A stretch of 64,000 nucleotides of DNA. Source: Anthoceros angustus (taxonomy: Eukaryota > Streptophyta > Anthocerotopsida > Anthocerotales > Anthocerotaceae). Below the pieces are notes generated by a model that saw nothing but the letters and a program-made list of their open reading frames with translations, did no database searches and was not told the origin of the DNA. A program made the position numbers and the translations under genes. Location of the stretch: assembly GCA_010909165.1 (NCBI GenBank), contig MU008155.1:620001-684000 (forward strand), written 5' to 3'. Shown here piece after piece: positions 22,479 through 32,529 of this stretch. Positions within the stretch are counted from its first letter, which is position 1. Each line of letters starts with the position of its first letter.

Positions 22479-25322
22479 TCATCCTTCCGGTTTTGTGATC
22501 AGGCATGAGGGACGTAGATGCACTGCTAGGTGCAACAGTTTGGAAGAATCTACTCTACGATGCCTTGCTTCAGAAGAAATGCCTACCGGTGAAGCGACCA
22601 TTCCTGTTTCTCCAATTTGAAAAGATGTTTCAGACTTGTTGGGATGCTTTTCATCTCCTACTGAAAAACTATGCACCAGTCCGTCCATGTCTGTCCACCA
22701 GCTCCGGCCTGGCTGCTTCCATGCCCTGGTTCCTATTCTCCTTGACTGCATCTCGTGCGCCTGCTCCCACATCTGAGCACCGGTGTATATGTTCGACATC
22801 AACACATGTGATGCAGCATCTTTCTTGTCTAGCTTCACTGCTTCATCAAAAGCATAGCGTCCCACGTCCACATTGCTCCACTTTTGACAAGCACCAAGTA
22901 GAGTGTGCCAAAAGGCAAGAGTAGGCAGTACAGGCATTGTGCTTACCAAAACCAGTGACTCCTGGAGTCGGCCTGCACGACCAAGGAGATCCACCATGCA
23001 TGCATAGTGCTCCAAGCTGGGAGTGATACCGTAGTGTCTGCTCATGGCGTCGAAGTACTCTCGTCCCTTGTCCACTTGGCCCGTGTGACTGCACACTGAC
23101 AGTACGCTGAGGAATGTGACGCTGTCTGGCTGAATGCCGTCCTTTCTCATTCTGAGGAACAAGTCAAAGACTGCTTTACTGTCTCCTTGTCGGGTGTATC
23201 CTGCAATCAACGCACTCCAGGTGACGATGTCTCTTCTGGGCAATGCATCAAACACCTGCTGTGCATCAAGCATGCTCCCTGAGTTTGCATACATGGTTAT
23301 CAAACTGTTCCCTATAGTCACATCAGCTTGAAGGCCTTGATCTTGAATCTGTGCATGAAGCTGCCTTCCCACATGTAACGCTGCGACACTTGCACATGCC
23401 TGCAGGAGGCACACAAAGGCCACAGAATCAGGTGCAGCCTTGCCTTCTTCTTGCATAGCCCTGTAAAGGCGAAGGGCCTCCAGACCCATGCCCTGCTGAG
23501 AATACCCAGCTATCATGGAACTCCATGTCACCACATTCTTTTGATCAAGGCTGTGGAACACTTCTTGAGCATCCTCCAGGCTGCCACACTTTGCATACAT
23601 GTTTACCAAACTGCTGGCTACAAACACATCACCTTGGAGTCCTTGATCTCTGATTTGTAAGTGAAGCTGTTTCCCCTTCTCCAAAGCCGGGTTGCCCACG
23701 CTTGTACATGCCTGCAGGAGGCAAACAAATGTGACAGAATCTGGCACCGCCAAGCCTTCATCTTGCATAGCGCTGTAAAGGCGCAGGGCTTCCTGGCCCA
23801 TGCCCTGCTGGGAGTATCCTGCTATCAAAGCTGTCCAGGTCACGACGTTCTTTTGAGTAAGCCCGTTGAACACACTCTGAGCGTCTTCCAAGCTGCCGCA
23901 CTTTGCATACATATTTACCAAACTGCTGGCTACAAACACAATACCTTGATGTCCTTGTTCCCTAATATGCGCATGAAGCTGCTTCCCCTTCTCCAGAGCA
24001 GGTGCACCCACACTTGCACATGCCTGCAGAAGAGACACAAACGTCACAGAATCAGGTACAGCAGCGCCTTCTTCTCTCATAGCACTGTAAAGATGCAGGG
24101 CTTGCTGACCCATGCCCTGTTGGGCATATCCTGTTATCAGAGCTGTCCAGGTCACCACATTCTTCTTGCCAAGTGTGTCGAACACTCTTTGCGCGTCTTC
24201 CAGGTTCCCACATTTTGCATACATGTCCACCAAGCAACTGGAAACAAACAAGTCAGGCTCACTGCCACTGGCCAGCACATCAGCGTGCACCTGCTGCCCA
24301 GTTTCCAAGTCTGCTCCGCGTGCACAGGCCTGAAGGGCTGCTACAAACACATGCCCATCTGGCTTCACACTCAATCTCCGCATCTGATGATACAGCTCTA
24401 TGGCCTCCTTATCTCGCCCCTGTTTAACGTGTGCAGAGATTACAGACGACCACATGAAAGCATCGGGTTCCGCAACCCCGGTAAATACATCCATCCCTTC
24501 CTGCAACCTGGCATGACCAGCATACATCCGCAGGATGTGGTTGCACAAGAACGTATCCAACTCATACCCTCCTTCCACAGCAAGGGCATGGACACGGCGA
24601 CCAAGAACCAGATTCCTTTCCACCAAACATCTTCTCAACACAGTATACAAAAGAAACTTGGAAACATCAGAGTCAATCTTCACCAGAACTCCCAGAGCCT
24701 CAATAGCCTGAACGAGGTGCCCCTGCTCACAAAGTTGCCTGACAGTTTCACCCGTTACGCTCCTCTCATAACCTGCAAACCCCCGAATGCCATCATCATC
24801 CGGCAAGCTCCAGTCGAATTCAGGACCATGACGACCCATCTGCATACCCCGGTTATCCAATTGCACATCCAGCCTTGTTGATTTCCAGGTCCCGTTGAGC
24901 GAGAGGACCGCCCTAGACGAACAGGAGCCTTCCCTGCCTCGCCTGTCGTCCCTACGAATCGTATGATCCAGAAAACACTGCCGCCACAATACCTCTTGCC
25001 GTCCATCCTCCCCAGCCAGGAATTCTCTGGCCCGAGCTGAGAACCTCTTCCTAGCCCAGCTGCTACCCCATCGATTCCCCTGGCTGTGGCAATCCAGAAA
25101 CGCGGTCTCCACAGCAGCGCATGTCCCCCAGAGCGAGAGTAAAGCCCCACCCGCCAGGCACCGAGGTTCCACAGACCCATACGCTGAAACTTCGTGATCA
25201 CGAACGATCCCAGAACCCAGCAGTTCTAGTGCACCAGCAGCTGGGCTGGTTGCGCAAACAATGCTGCACATATGCATTTGTCGCAGCGGGCATCTCTCAC
25301 GAGCCTGTGCAATGTCGTCCAC
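22479..25322 (-). CDS. PLS-class pentatricopeptide repeat protein with E domain
   Basis: PPR proteins of this class bind organellar RNA one base per repeat, usually as RNA-editing site-recognition factors. The 947-aa intronless frame has a weak N-terminal 170 residues, then about 15 P, L and S motifs. Three nearly identical roughly 105-residue blocks (FVASSLVNMYAKCGSLEDAQ ... KNVVTWTALIAGY ... EALRLYSAMQ) show recent internal duplication. E motifs follow (LEHYACMVDLLGRAGRLQES; FWHTLLGACQKWSNVDVG; PGRSWWTDMDGLVHSFSVGDEKHP). There is no DYW deaminase: the frame continues about 50 unrelated residues and stops, so editing would need a partner deaminase. The start is uncertain; MQMGRHGPEFDW (about 24845) is a good alternative if the first 160 codons are not translated. 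Confidence 0.85.
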   Translation of the reverse strand: MDDIAQARERCPLRQMHMCSIVCATSPAAGALELLGSGIVRDHEVSAYGSVEPRCLAGGALLSLWGTCAAVETAFLDCHSQGNRWGSSWARKRFSARAREFLAGEDGRQEVLWRQCFLDHTIRRDDRRGREGSCSSRAVLSLNGTWKSTRLDVQLDNRGMQMGRHGPEFDWSLPDDDGIRGFAGYERSVTGETVRQLCEQGHLVQAIEALGVLVKIDSDVSKFLLYTVLRRCLVERNLVLGRRVHALAVEGGYELDTFLCNHILRMYAGHARLQEGMDVFTGVAEPDAFMWSSVISAHVKQGRDKEAIELYHQMRRLSVKPDGHVFVAALQACARGADLETGQQVHADVLASGSEPDLFVSSCLVDMYAKCGNLEDAQRVFDTLGKKNVVTWTALITGYAQQGMGQQALHLYSAMREEGAAVPDSVTFVSLLQACASVGAPALEKGKQLHAHIREQGHQGIVFVASSLVNMYAKCGSLEDAQSVFNGLTQKNVVTWTALIAGYSQQGMGQEALRLYSAMQDEGLAVPDSVTFVCLLQACTSVGNPALEKGKQLHLQIRDQGLQGDVFVASSLVNMYAKCGSLEDAQEVFHSLDQKNVVTWSSMIAGYSQQGMGLEALRLYRAMQEEGKAAPDSVAFVCLLQACASVAALHVGRQLHAQIQDQGLQADVTIGNSLITMYANSGSMLDAQQVFDALPRRDIVTWSALIAGYTRQGDSKAVFDLFLRMRKDGIQPDSVTFLSVLSVCSHTGQVDKGREYFDAMSRHYGITPSLEHYACMVDLLGRAGRLQESLVLVSTMPVLPTLAFWHTLLGACQKWSNVDVGRYAFDEAVKLDKKDAASHVLMSNIYTGAQMWEQAHEMQSRRIGTRAWKQPGRSWWTDMDGLVHSFSVGDEKHPNKSETSFQIGETGMVASPVGISSEARHRRVDSSKLLHLAVHLRPSCLITKPEG

Positions 25323-25419
25323 CTGCTAGCAATTTCGGTTTGGATTTCAGAAGGAAATTCTCCTAGGTCGAGCAGGCCAACGCAAGAGTCAGTAGCTTTG
25401 GCATGGACCATGTGTGTTC

Positions 25420-25690
25420 TGCCTAACGCTGCAGTTTGGCATGCTCTTCTGGGTGCTTGTAGAATGTAGAGCAACCTGGAGCCGGGACGCCATGCTTTGA
25501 TGAGGCAGTGAGGCAGGACAAGCAAGATGCTGCAGCTTATTCGATGGTGCCAAACATATACAGTGGTGCCCAGATGTGGAAGTAGGCCACAAGAGACGCA
25601 GACCAGGAGATTAGGAAGCGGGGCAGCCAGGCCAGAGCTGGTGGACAAACAAGGACGGACCGGAGCGTAGTTTCTTCTAAAACCATGTAG
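25420..25690 (+). pseudogene. Inverted fragment of the PPR E domain
   Basis: The plus strand reads AVWHALLGACRM, stop, SNLEPGRHAFDEAVRQDKQD, AAAYSMVPNIYSGAQMWK, stop, then a GQARAGG-like tail. It matches FWHTLLGACQKWSNVDVGRY, AFDEAVKLDKKDAASH and SNIYTGAQMWEQ of the neighbouring minus-strand PPR protein. Two stops and the lack of any repeat array make it a dead fragment, lying between the PPR start and the next gene. Confidence 0.8.
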
Positions 25691-26014
25691 GAACATGTGT
25701 ATGTCTACGCAAGGCCTACAGAGCTTCCTTCCGAAAAACGAAGAAAAACCATGCCATAATCTTCGTACAAAGATCCATTGAATATAATAATCTCCCCACT
25801 GCCCACATGGAATATTGGAATCCTTTACCCAGTACGAGAATTCATACAGGTGGCATGACGCAAGGGACAACCAGCTTGTTGTCAGTATTCGTGTCCGTCG
25901 ATGAGTATTTGTGTCCGTCGATGGAGCTGGTCTTCAAGGCTGGCGAGTGAGAGGCAACGGTTGGTGTGGCTGCCAGCTACTGCGCAACTTCAATCGTCGG
26001 GCTGCACAAGCTCC

Positions 26015-28080
26015 ATGGCGAGTGGGACTGAAGTGGGGGCTGGCCCTGCAGCTTTAGTTGTCTCCCGCCAAACGCGTGTTGGGTGACGTCTTCATCCTTT
26101 ACCAATTTCCGCTTTCCGTTGTCGCAAATCGGATCCGTGTTGGGCTCGATGCATTATGACTGGGGAGTAGGGGACTGGCAGATGGATAGGAACCGGAGTG
26201 ATGGGGCTTGCAATGTGCGGGCACCTGCTGAGCGGAGGCTATTCAATTACGGTTTACAACCGTACACTCAGGTGGAGTGAAATGGAGAGGAGAGGCTCAA
26301 CCTTGTTGTGCTTGCAAAGTTCGTGGACGCCTGAAGTGACTGGAAATTGGCTTGCTCACAGCAAGGCGGAACCTTTGAAGAGCAGGGGAGCTCTGCTTGT
26401 AGATTCGCCCAAGGCTGTTGCGGAGCGAAGTGACGTTGTGTTTACCATGTTGGGGTAAGTCTGCGTCCTGGGGATCGCATCTGGAGGAAATGGGTTGACA
26501 AGCACCCCGTATTGTGTCTCTGTTGTGATGACGGGCTTGAACTTCAGGAATCCCGACGATGTCAGGGACGTCATTCTTGGTTCTAACGGCTTACTGCAAG
26601 GCCTTGGACAGGGTGGCATTGTAAGCCTTCCATGCAGTTCAAATTGTCTGCCATCCAGCAGAAAATCGACTGGCACGCTGCCCTGTGAAGTTCTTTCTGT
26701 TCAAGGAGTGTCACCTGCTATTTGGCTTATGTCAGGTTGTGGACACGACGAGCAGTGAACCCTCTCTTGCCCGAGAGATTTTCTCGGCAGCACAAGCGAG
26801 GTGGGAAGCTCTTCCTGATTGTGGTGGTGTCCTCGTGATGGTCCCTTTTGAGTGAGTTGCAAGAAACTGCTTTTGTGGGAGGAAAGCTGATGTGCAGCTG
26901 GTCTTGCTGCTAAGGGGTTGTGACGCCGTAGATGCACCGGTCTCTGGAGGCGATAAAGGGGCCAAAGATGGTACTCTTGCTATATTTGCTGGTGGCCAAG
27001 AGCAGACTGTAAGCGAGCTTGCAGCTCTTGTGCTTGAGCTCATGCGGAGGAATTTGAATTACTAGATGTGTCAAGTAACTTCCTTCATGGGCTGGCACGT
27101 TGAATACAGGTCAAGGCCTTGCAGCCATTGTTCAAGTGTTTTGGTTCAGCTGTTTACTTAGGACCAGCAGGATCTGGCCAGAGCTGCAAATTGGCAAATC
27201 AGGTATATAATTGGTTAAGCTGTCTTGCTCAGTTTTCCGGGTTTCTGACAGCCTGGTCTGCTTCTGTACGTGGCATACAGATCACCTACGGACTAAACGT
27301 TCTGGGCTTGTCTGAGGTGAGTGGGGTTGCTTCATCGTGTTTTTCAGGGAAAGAATTCTGAGCGTTTGCTTAGTTGTGATGACGCTTGTGAAAAAATGGG
27401 AACAGTATTTCACTCGGCATCTTGCAGGGTATGCTCTTTGCTCACAAGGCTGGATTGGACGTCGCAACGTAAGCTAAATGCAGCACAACAAATTGTTCCG
27501 GTCCAACAATTCGTCCGCTTCTAGGCTTTGCATATTCCGGGTGACTAGGAACCGCACCTGCTTTGAATGCAGATATCTGCGAGCAATATCAGGAGGGGCT
27601 GCTGGGTCCAAAGTCTTGGATCTGTTTGCAGATAGGATTGTGAGCAGAGACTTTGCTCCAGGTACGCTCCCACGAAATTCGGTGCTTCGGAACTGGTCTT
27701 TGCAACTGAATTCGTGGCGTGATTGATTGCAGGTGGATTCGCAGACTATCAAATCAAAGATCTCGGCATTGCTCTCTCAGAGACTCAGAAAATGTCATTA
27801 TCACTTCCCGGACTTGCCCTGGTATATTTACTGACGTGCGGATTCTGAAAGTCTTTAGCTTCGAGATCTCTGGCCGCCTTCCATTGTGCAACTTTTGTGT
27901 GTCATCTCACCTCATTCTGCAGATTGGTTGACCGGCTGGTTGCAGACCCAGCAATTGTACATTGCTCTTCGTGCGCATGGAGATGGAAAGCTCAGCAGCC
28001 ATGCCTTGATTTTATCTCTTGAGCGTTTGAATAACTTGTCACTGTCACCAACAACGCCAACTGAAGGAGTCACTGAATAG
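26015..28080 (+). CDS. 3-hydroxyisobutyrate dehydrogenase-like / beta-hydroxyacid dehydrogenase
   Basis: NAD(P)-dependent oxidoreductase of the family holding HIBADH, glyoxylate/succinic semialdehyde reductases and Arabidopsis HIBADH-like 1 (At4g29120), the closest by eye. Twelve exons: 26015-26082, 26182-26271, 26362-26454, 26548-26620, 26736-26800, 26915-27008, 27110-27202, 27281-27316, 27428-27468, 27573-27661, 27733-27821, 27946-28080; sum 966 nt, 321 aa. Motifs are the nucleotide loop GWIGTGVMG near the start, DAPVSGGDKGAKDGTL (substrate site), and the catalytic Lys in GQSCKLANQ. The C-terminal helical part has SGGAAGSKVLDLFADRI and YQIKDLGIAL. An in-frame Met at 25901 would add an Arg/Ser/Trp-rich leader of 38 residues that looks like a mitochondrial or plastid presequence. 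It diverges from the PPR gene. Confidence 0.9.
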
Positions 28081-28333
28081 CTCTTCGTGATAATCATAAA
28101 CAGGTTGCCAAGCAACCAGCAAAAACAGGTCTACTGCCATAATTCAGAGTCATTTCATGCACGTGCAGCCTGTTCGCGATGCAGTAGCCAGTTCATTTGA
28201 TAAGTTTGTGAGTTCGATCTCTGGACATGTGCCTGTCCTTGTTACAAGCCCTACATGCCCCTGCTACTTGCACTGGATTTTTCAACACTGAAGAGATGAG
28301 GAGGACAAGAAGATTGTGTTCCGTTCACTTACT

Positions 28334-30354
28334 TCACTCCTCGGGTTGATCCTTGTGGTACACGAATGCAGTGTTGTGGTACTTGCTGAAAATAGAATCT
28401 GGTGCGAGATAAACATCAAACACAGCTCTGCAAAGAACAGGTGACGAGATGACTGCCCGGACGCTGCAGCCAGACCAGTAGACAACACGAGGTAAGGCGA
28501 ACGAACCTTACCAGGCGTAACAAACAATACACGCAAAACCTTGATCGTCTCACTCGAGGAACTGACCAGACGCTGAAGCCTTACCGTGAGTCAATCGAAA
28601 CTACAAGAGTGTCATCAGGCTTCCAGAGCTGCAGGCAGAATTATTTACACGCAGTCAAAAACACGAAGGCTTGGAGCCAGCCATGGCAAGCAGAAGGATC
28701 CTACAATGTACAGCATAGGATGAAACTCTAGGATGCTTCAACTTAGGCAACTGTCAACCACAATGTCGGACAGCGACTACCACACACAAAGATAACTGAA
28801 TCATGCCACATCCCAACAAGAGGATCCCTTTTGCAACTCATTACTCATTTTTGACTTTATGGTTCAAAGCATGGAAGGAAATGAAACTAGGGAAGTATCA
28901 AGCACCGCATGAGGTAACTCTTCAAACGAAGCAACCTTACCAGGGAAATTCGAGTCCCTTTGCGGATGATCTTCTCGTTGTTGAAGCAACGAGTGAAATC
29001 CCGTAGCTGCATCAAGTAGTACGTCAACCACTTGCTGTACTCAGCTAGTACCAGGCACAGATAATAGGTGGTGTAGGTATTGCTGAGCAAGAGACATGAT
29101 TATGCAAAACATGGTCAGAGGCTTTTACCGCATCTTTGCCAGGCCCAGTCTTCGCACCTCCTTGAGCTTTGCGGATACGGGGTAGCAATGATCGATCAAA
29201 GCCCTGTTACAATATTGGTCAATAAGAGTCAGCCACATCATGTACAGGCCAAGCTTCTGCCAGAAAAGTAAGCATCATATACTGACCTTTCCAATGTGAT
29301 GGCCGGCAACATCCCTGTCCATGACGAGGAGCAGATTACGTCCCACAGGAGCAGCCAACACTGCTGCCCCTAACGAATCATGTGGAGCAACCTCCTCTAC
29401 CTGCAAGTAAACATCTCAGAACTCTTTTTCTTACACTAATGCTCAGACCACAAAGATCACTTTGAGACAACTTCACGGAGATTTCAAAACTATGCATGTG
29501 GACAGCAGATTCCGGACACAAACTCACCGTATTGGCCAAAAGGCTTCCCTGCTTACCATCTTCAACATACAACCCTACAGCATAGGCTCTGGCTTTTGCA
29601 AATTTGCACTGCACCACATAGGAGCACTTGTCAGAAAGGCTCAAAGGCTCGTGGGTGAAAAAGGCCACAACAAGCACACCAAATACTCACCTGACCAAGC
29701 ATGCATCGGACAGCTGTACCCAGAAGCCGATACGAATTGTGCTCATCAACCCCGTCAGCTGTTTTGCTCCAGTCAAACTCAATTCCCGTGAAAGGTTCCT
29801 TTACAGCCTTCCCTGTTATCATAACACCCAAAACATGCTGATGTGGGCCTTGGATGGCGCCGGCCTTACGACAAGAAGTGCAGAATATCAGGCATCACTT
29901 CTCCCTCACTTGTCCCTCATCTTCCTGTCAGCAAGCATAGCATACTCGGGAAACGGGAGGGTATGGCCTCCGACTGATGTGACCATAATACAAAACGGAG
30001 GCTTCAGGTGGATCAAATGCGTGCCAGCACACCCACCGATTCATCGACGGCTGGTCAGAATTTCCAATCAAAACGCTAACGACGTAACCATTAAAATGGT
30101 GTAGCAGTCCAACACCAACACACCGTTGCACAAGTGTGTCGAAATTTTGAACCTCAAAATGGTCTGGCTGGTGGCCGAGGTAAAAAAACATCAGAGAGTT
30201 ACATACTTGATCCCGCTGAATCTGGACGTGCTGTGGGAGCATCTGCCGAGGATAGAGCAGCTGGGGAGGTTGAGAACAGCGACAAGAGCGGGAGCGTCGG
30301 CGCCGTGGCCAACGCTGCGATCAGCCATTTTCCCGCTCGCCAGGGCGTCGCCAT
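28334..30354 (-). CDS. Chalcone-isomerase-fold protein (CHI-like, membrane-anchored type)
   Basis: Eight exons (30354-30207, 29812-29691, 29608-29528, 29400-29287, 29203-29129, 29006-28941, 28628-28585, 28427-28334) sum to 744 nt, 247 aa. Family hallmarks are YRLLGTAVRCM followed by KARAYAVGLYVED, MDRDVAGHHIGKGFDRSLLP with RIRKAQ, LRDFTRCFNNEKIIRKGT and ISLLWKPDDTLVVSI, and the end RAVFDVYLAPDSIF. The N-terminus (ATPWRAGKWLIAALATAP) has one hydrophobic segment suited to an organelle signal or anchor, as in fungal AIM18/46. True chalcone isomerases lack this leader. Catalysis is not claimed; fatty-acid-binding CHI-like proteins are the nearest known group. It is convergent with the HIBADH-like gene 254 bp away. 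Confidence 0.75.
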
Positions 30355-30800
30355 GGTACTATTCCAACCAGAACTGTGGTAGAGCGTTTTGCTGATGGCG
30401 TGAAACGAGCTTTCAACAAGCAGCGGGAAAGATTGTGGTAACCAGGCCAAAGGCTTTATGTTATACCACAACGACGGCCACAACGCAAACCCACATATCT
30501 TGCGTAAAGCTTTTTAAAATTACAGCTCACAGGGTTCACACTCTACAGCCCCTCACTTAGCCTCCTTCAGCCGCCCTGCAAGCTAGTCTACCAAGGAAAC
30601 GGACCCCAGGGATCCTTCCACAATGAGCAAAACTGTTGTCATCAGCGTTCCCTGTGTGCCCAAACTACTGGAGCTTCAGAACAAGGAAGGCCTGTGACTT
30701 CTCTCCACGAAAGAAACCCTAGAATACAGGATCCAAACACAGCTCTTTGGCAACCGAATGCCATGACAACTTGTGCGCAGGATCAGCCGGGAAGAGCCCT

Positions 30801-31538
30801 TCAGAAACGCGCTCTCCTCTTCCGCTTATTGTCCCTATTGATCTTAGCTTTACTCTTCCATCGCTTCCTGATCACACCACCCTTCCCCTTCAAGGGCCGG
30901 CGTACAGGAGTCTTCTTGACATGCCCGTTGTCAACCTCCATGGCTGCCGTGTCCGTAGCGGAATTTTCCGAGGGATTTCCAGGAGCATCCGCATCTGCAG
31001 TTTCCCTTACCAGACTCCGTCCTCTCGGGAGATCTTCCATTTCTGCGGTGACCAGTAACACACAGTTTGAGGGAGCTCACGTGCAGCTCGCAGCAGCACC
31101 TTCCTACTTCCAAAGCACAAGCATCGCCAACAAGAACTAGGTTACCGCGTCCAGAAAACCTAAACAATTTGTGCATCTGAGTGAACCAAGGGTCTGTGGA
31201 GATCAGATCCCCGGCTTCTGTGATGCATGCATCGTTCTAGGGTCCAAGCTCCACGGCAATGAAGAACTGCTGACCAGCTCTCGCACTCCCATTAAGAAAA
31301 GACTGGACCCGCTACCGCAATTGAGACAAGCTGCACCAGACGGCAATCAAGGTACAAGGAGGTCAAAGGGCCTACCCATGGGCTGCTGTTTCTCCGTCAA
31401 TTCACACTTGGGAGCGAGGGCGGCAGCGTCCAGCGCGGCAAACCTCGCAGCATCCTTGTTGTCATAGTGAGGCTCTACGAGTTCCCTCTTCAATGTCCTG
31501 AGCCTCTTCAACCGCTTGGACCGGATGGACTTCCCCAT
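30801..31538 (-). CDS. Small basic protein, probable nucleolar (DUF2423/LLPH-like)
   Basis: Two exons (31538-31376 and 31042-30801; 405 nt, 134 aa) join in frame inside ...QQPM-E-MEDLP. The start MGKSIRSKRLKRLRTLKREL resembles the MAKSLRSK start of the LLP-homologue/DUF2423 family. The middle is acidic and the end strongly basic (GKGGVIRKRWKSKAKINR, KRKRRARF), as in ribosome-biogenesis-associated nuclear proteins. The family call rests on the N-terminal motif and overall build only. The gene lies 447 bp upstream of the CHI-like gene, same strand. Confidence 0.6.
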
Positions 31539-31559
31539 CGCTGTGCGCAGCAAAATTCC

Positions 31560-32059
31560 TCCAGGCACCCGAAGCCCGTGCGACTAAAATCTGTCAAACC
31601 GAACCCCGAATCGTGGATATGCACCTACAGGTATGTATTCATAAGCTTGCTTTCCGCCTCTATATTCGGATCGGTCGTTACCCTCGTTTTAATCCGATAA
31701 AACGTTTTTTTCGATTCAATTTATTATTGGTTATGCCCTGCAAGAGGGCAGGTGTATCTGTACCAAGCGCGGACACAAAAAAAAAACATTCACCCCCACC
31801 TCGGCTTCAGCTCGGTGCTCCGAGCCCGCGCACCCAACGGGGTGGACGAGCGGCTAGGCCGCGAGGCCGATGACGGCCGGGCCAGGCCAGGGCAGGTCGC
31901 GACGGCCTTATCGGCCAGGTCGTGAGGGCCTCATCGGTGATCGCACTTGGTCGCGGCCTCGCACCAGCTTGCGTTGATGTATGAGCACCTCGTTTCCTTG
32001 GATATGCCTACGGGTCATGGTGTCTCTTCTTCCAAGTCTGTTTGGAGTTCACGCAGCCC
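31560..32059. other. No gene; GC-rich degenerate repeat 31800-31960
   Basis: The first part is the promoter of the small basic protein. 31800-31960 is GC-rich with imperfect repetition of GGCC(G/A)GG and CGAGGCC phrases. No coding signal. Confidence 0.35.
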
Positions 32060-32190
32060 TTGGGATCCATGGTGCAAGCTTCGAGATTCCGAAGTCCGCC
32101 ACCTTGGCATCCAGGTTCTCGTCTAGCAGGATGTTGGAGGATTTCACGTCCAGGTGGTAGATAGGAGAGTTGCCACAAAATGGATGTAGG
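32060..32190 (-). pseudogene. Receptor-like kinase catalytic-loop fragment
   Basis: The minus strand reads [19 protein letters not shown], then [20 protein letters not shown]: the HRD loop (here HLD), the [10 protein letters not shown] segment and the DFG motif of plant receptor-like kinases. Nothing upstream or downstream continues the kinase, and the conserved Arg is lost. It is a relic of one short stretch. Confidence 0.75.
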
Positions 32191-32529
32191 CCAGAGCGGG
32201 GTTCCCACGTATCGATGGCCTGATCGGTCGATGAGAAGCTCATTACGGGACGACATCCGCAAAGCCAGCCAATGCGGTCGACCGTCGCGGCTTTGCCGCG
32301 CATCCACCACCTTGGGTGCTCGAGCCGCTTCTGCCCGGGCCCCGACCGAGCTGGATTTCCGGCTCCGGGACAGAAATAAGAGAGGGTTGGTGGCCGCTCT
32401 TGGTACACCATAACCCATATCCCATTGCCTAAATCTCGTGAGCAAATAAACCCGCCTGCTCACCGCACCACTTGTACTGAAATGGGGACATGCATGAGTA
32501 TCCAAAAACCCTAAACCCCAGACCACGTA

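Noticed and set aside
23661-24881. 406-codon plus-strand frame opposite the PPR gene
   Set aside because: It is the antisense shadow of regular PPR repeats; composition mirrors the repeats and no independent domain is present.
30694-31140. 148-codon plus-strand frame
   Set aside because: Antisense to the two-exon basic protein, whose splice sites and N-terminal motif support the minus strand.
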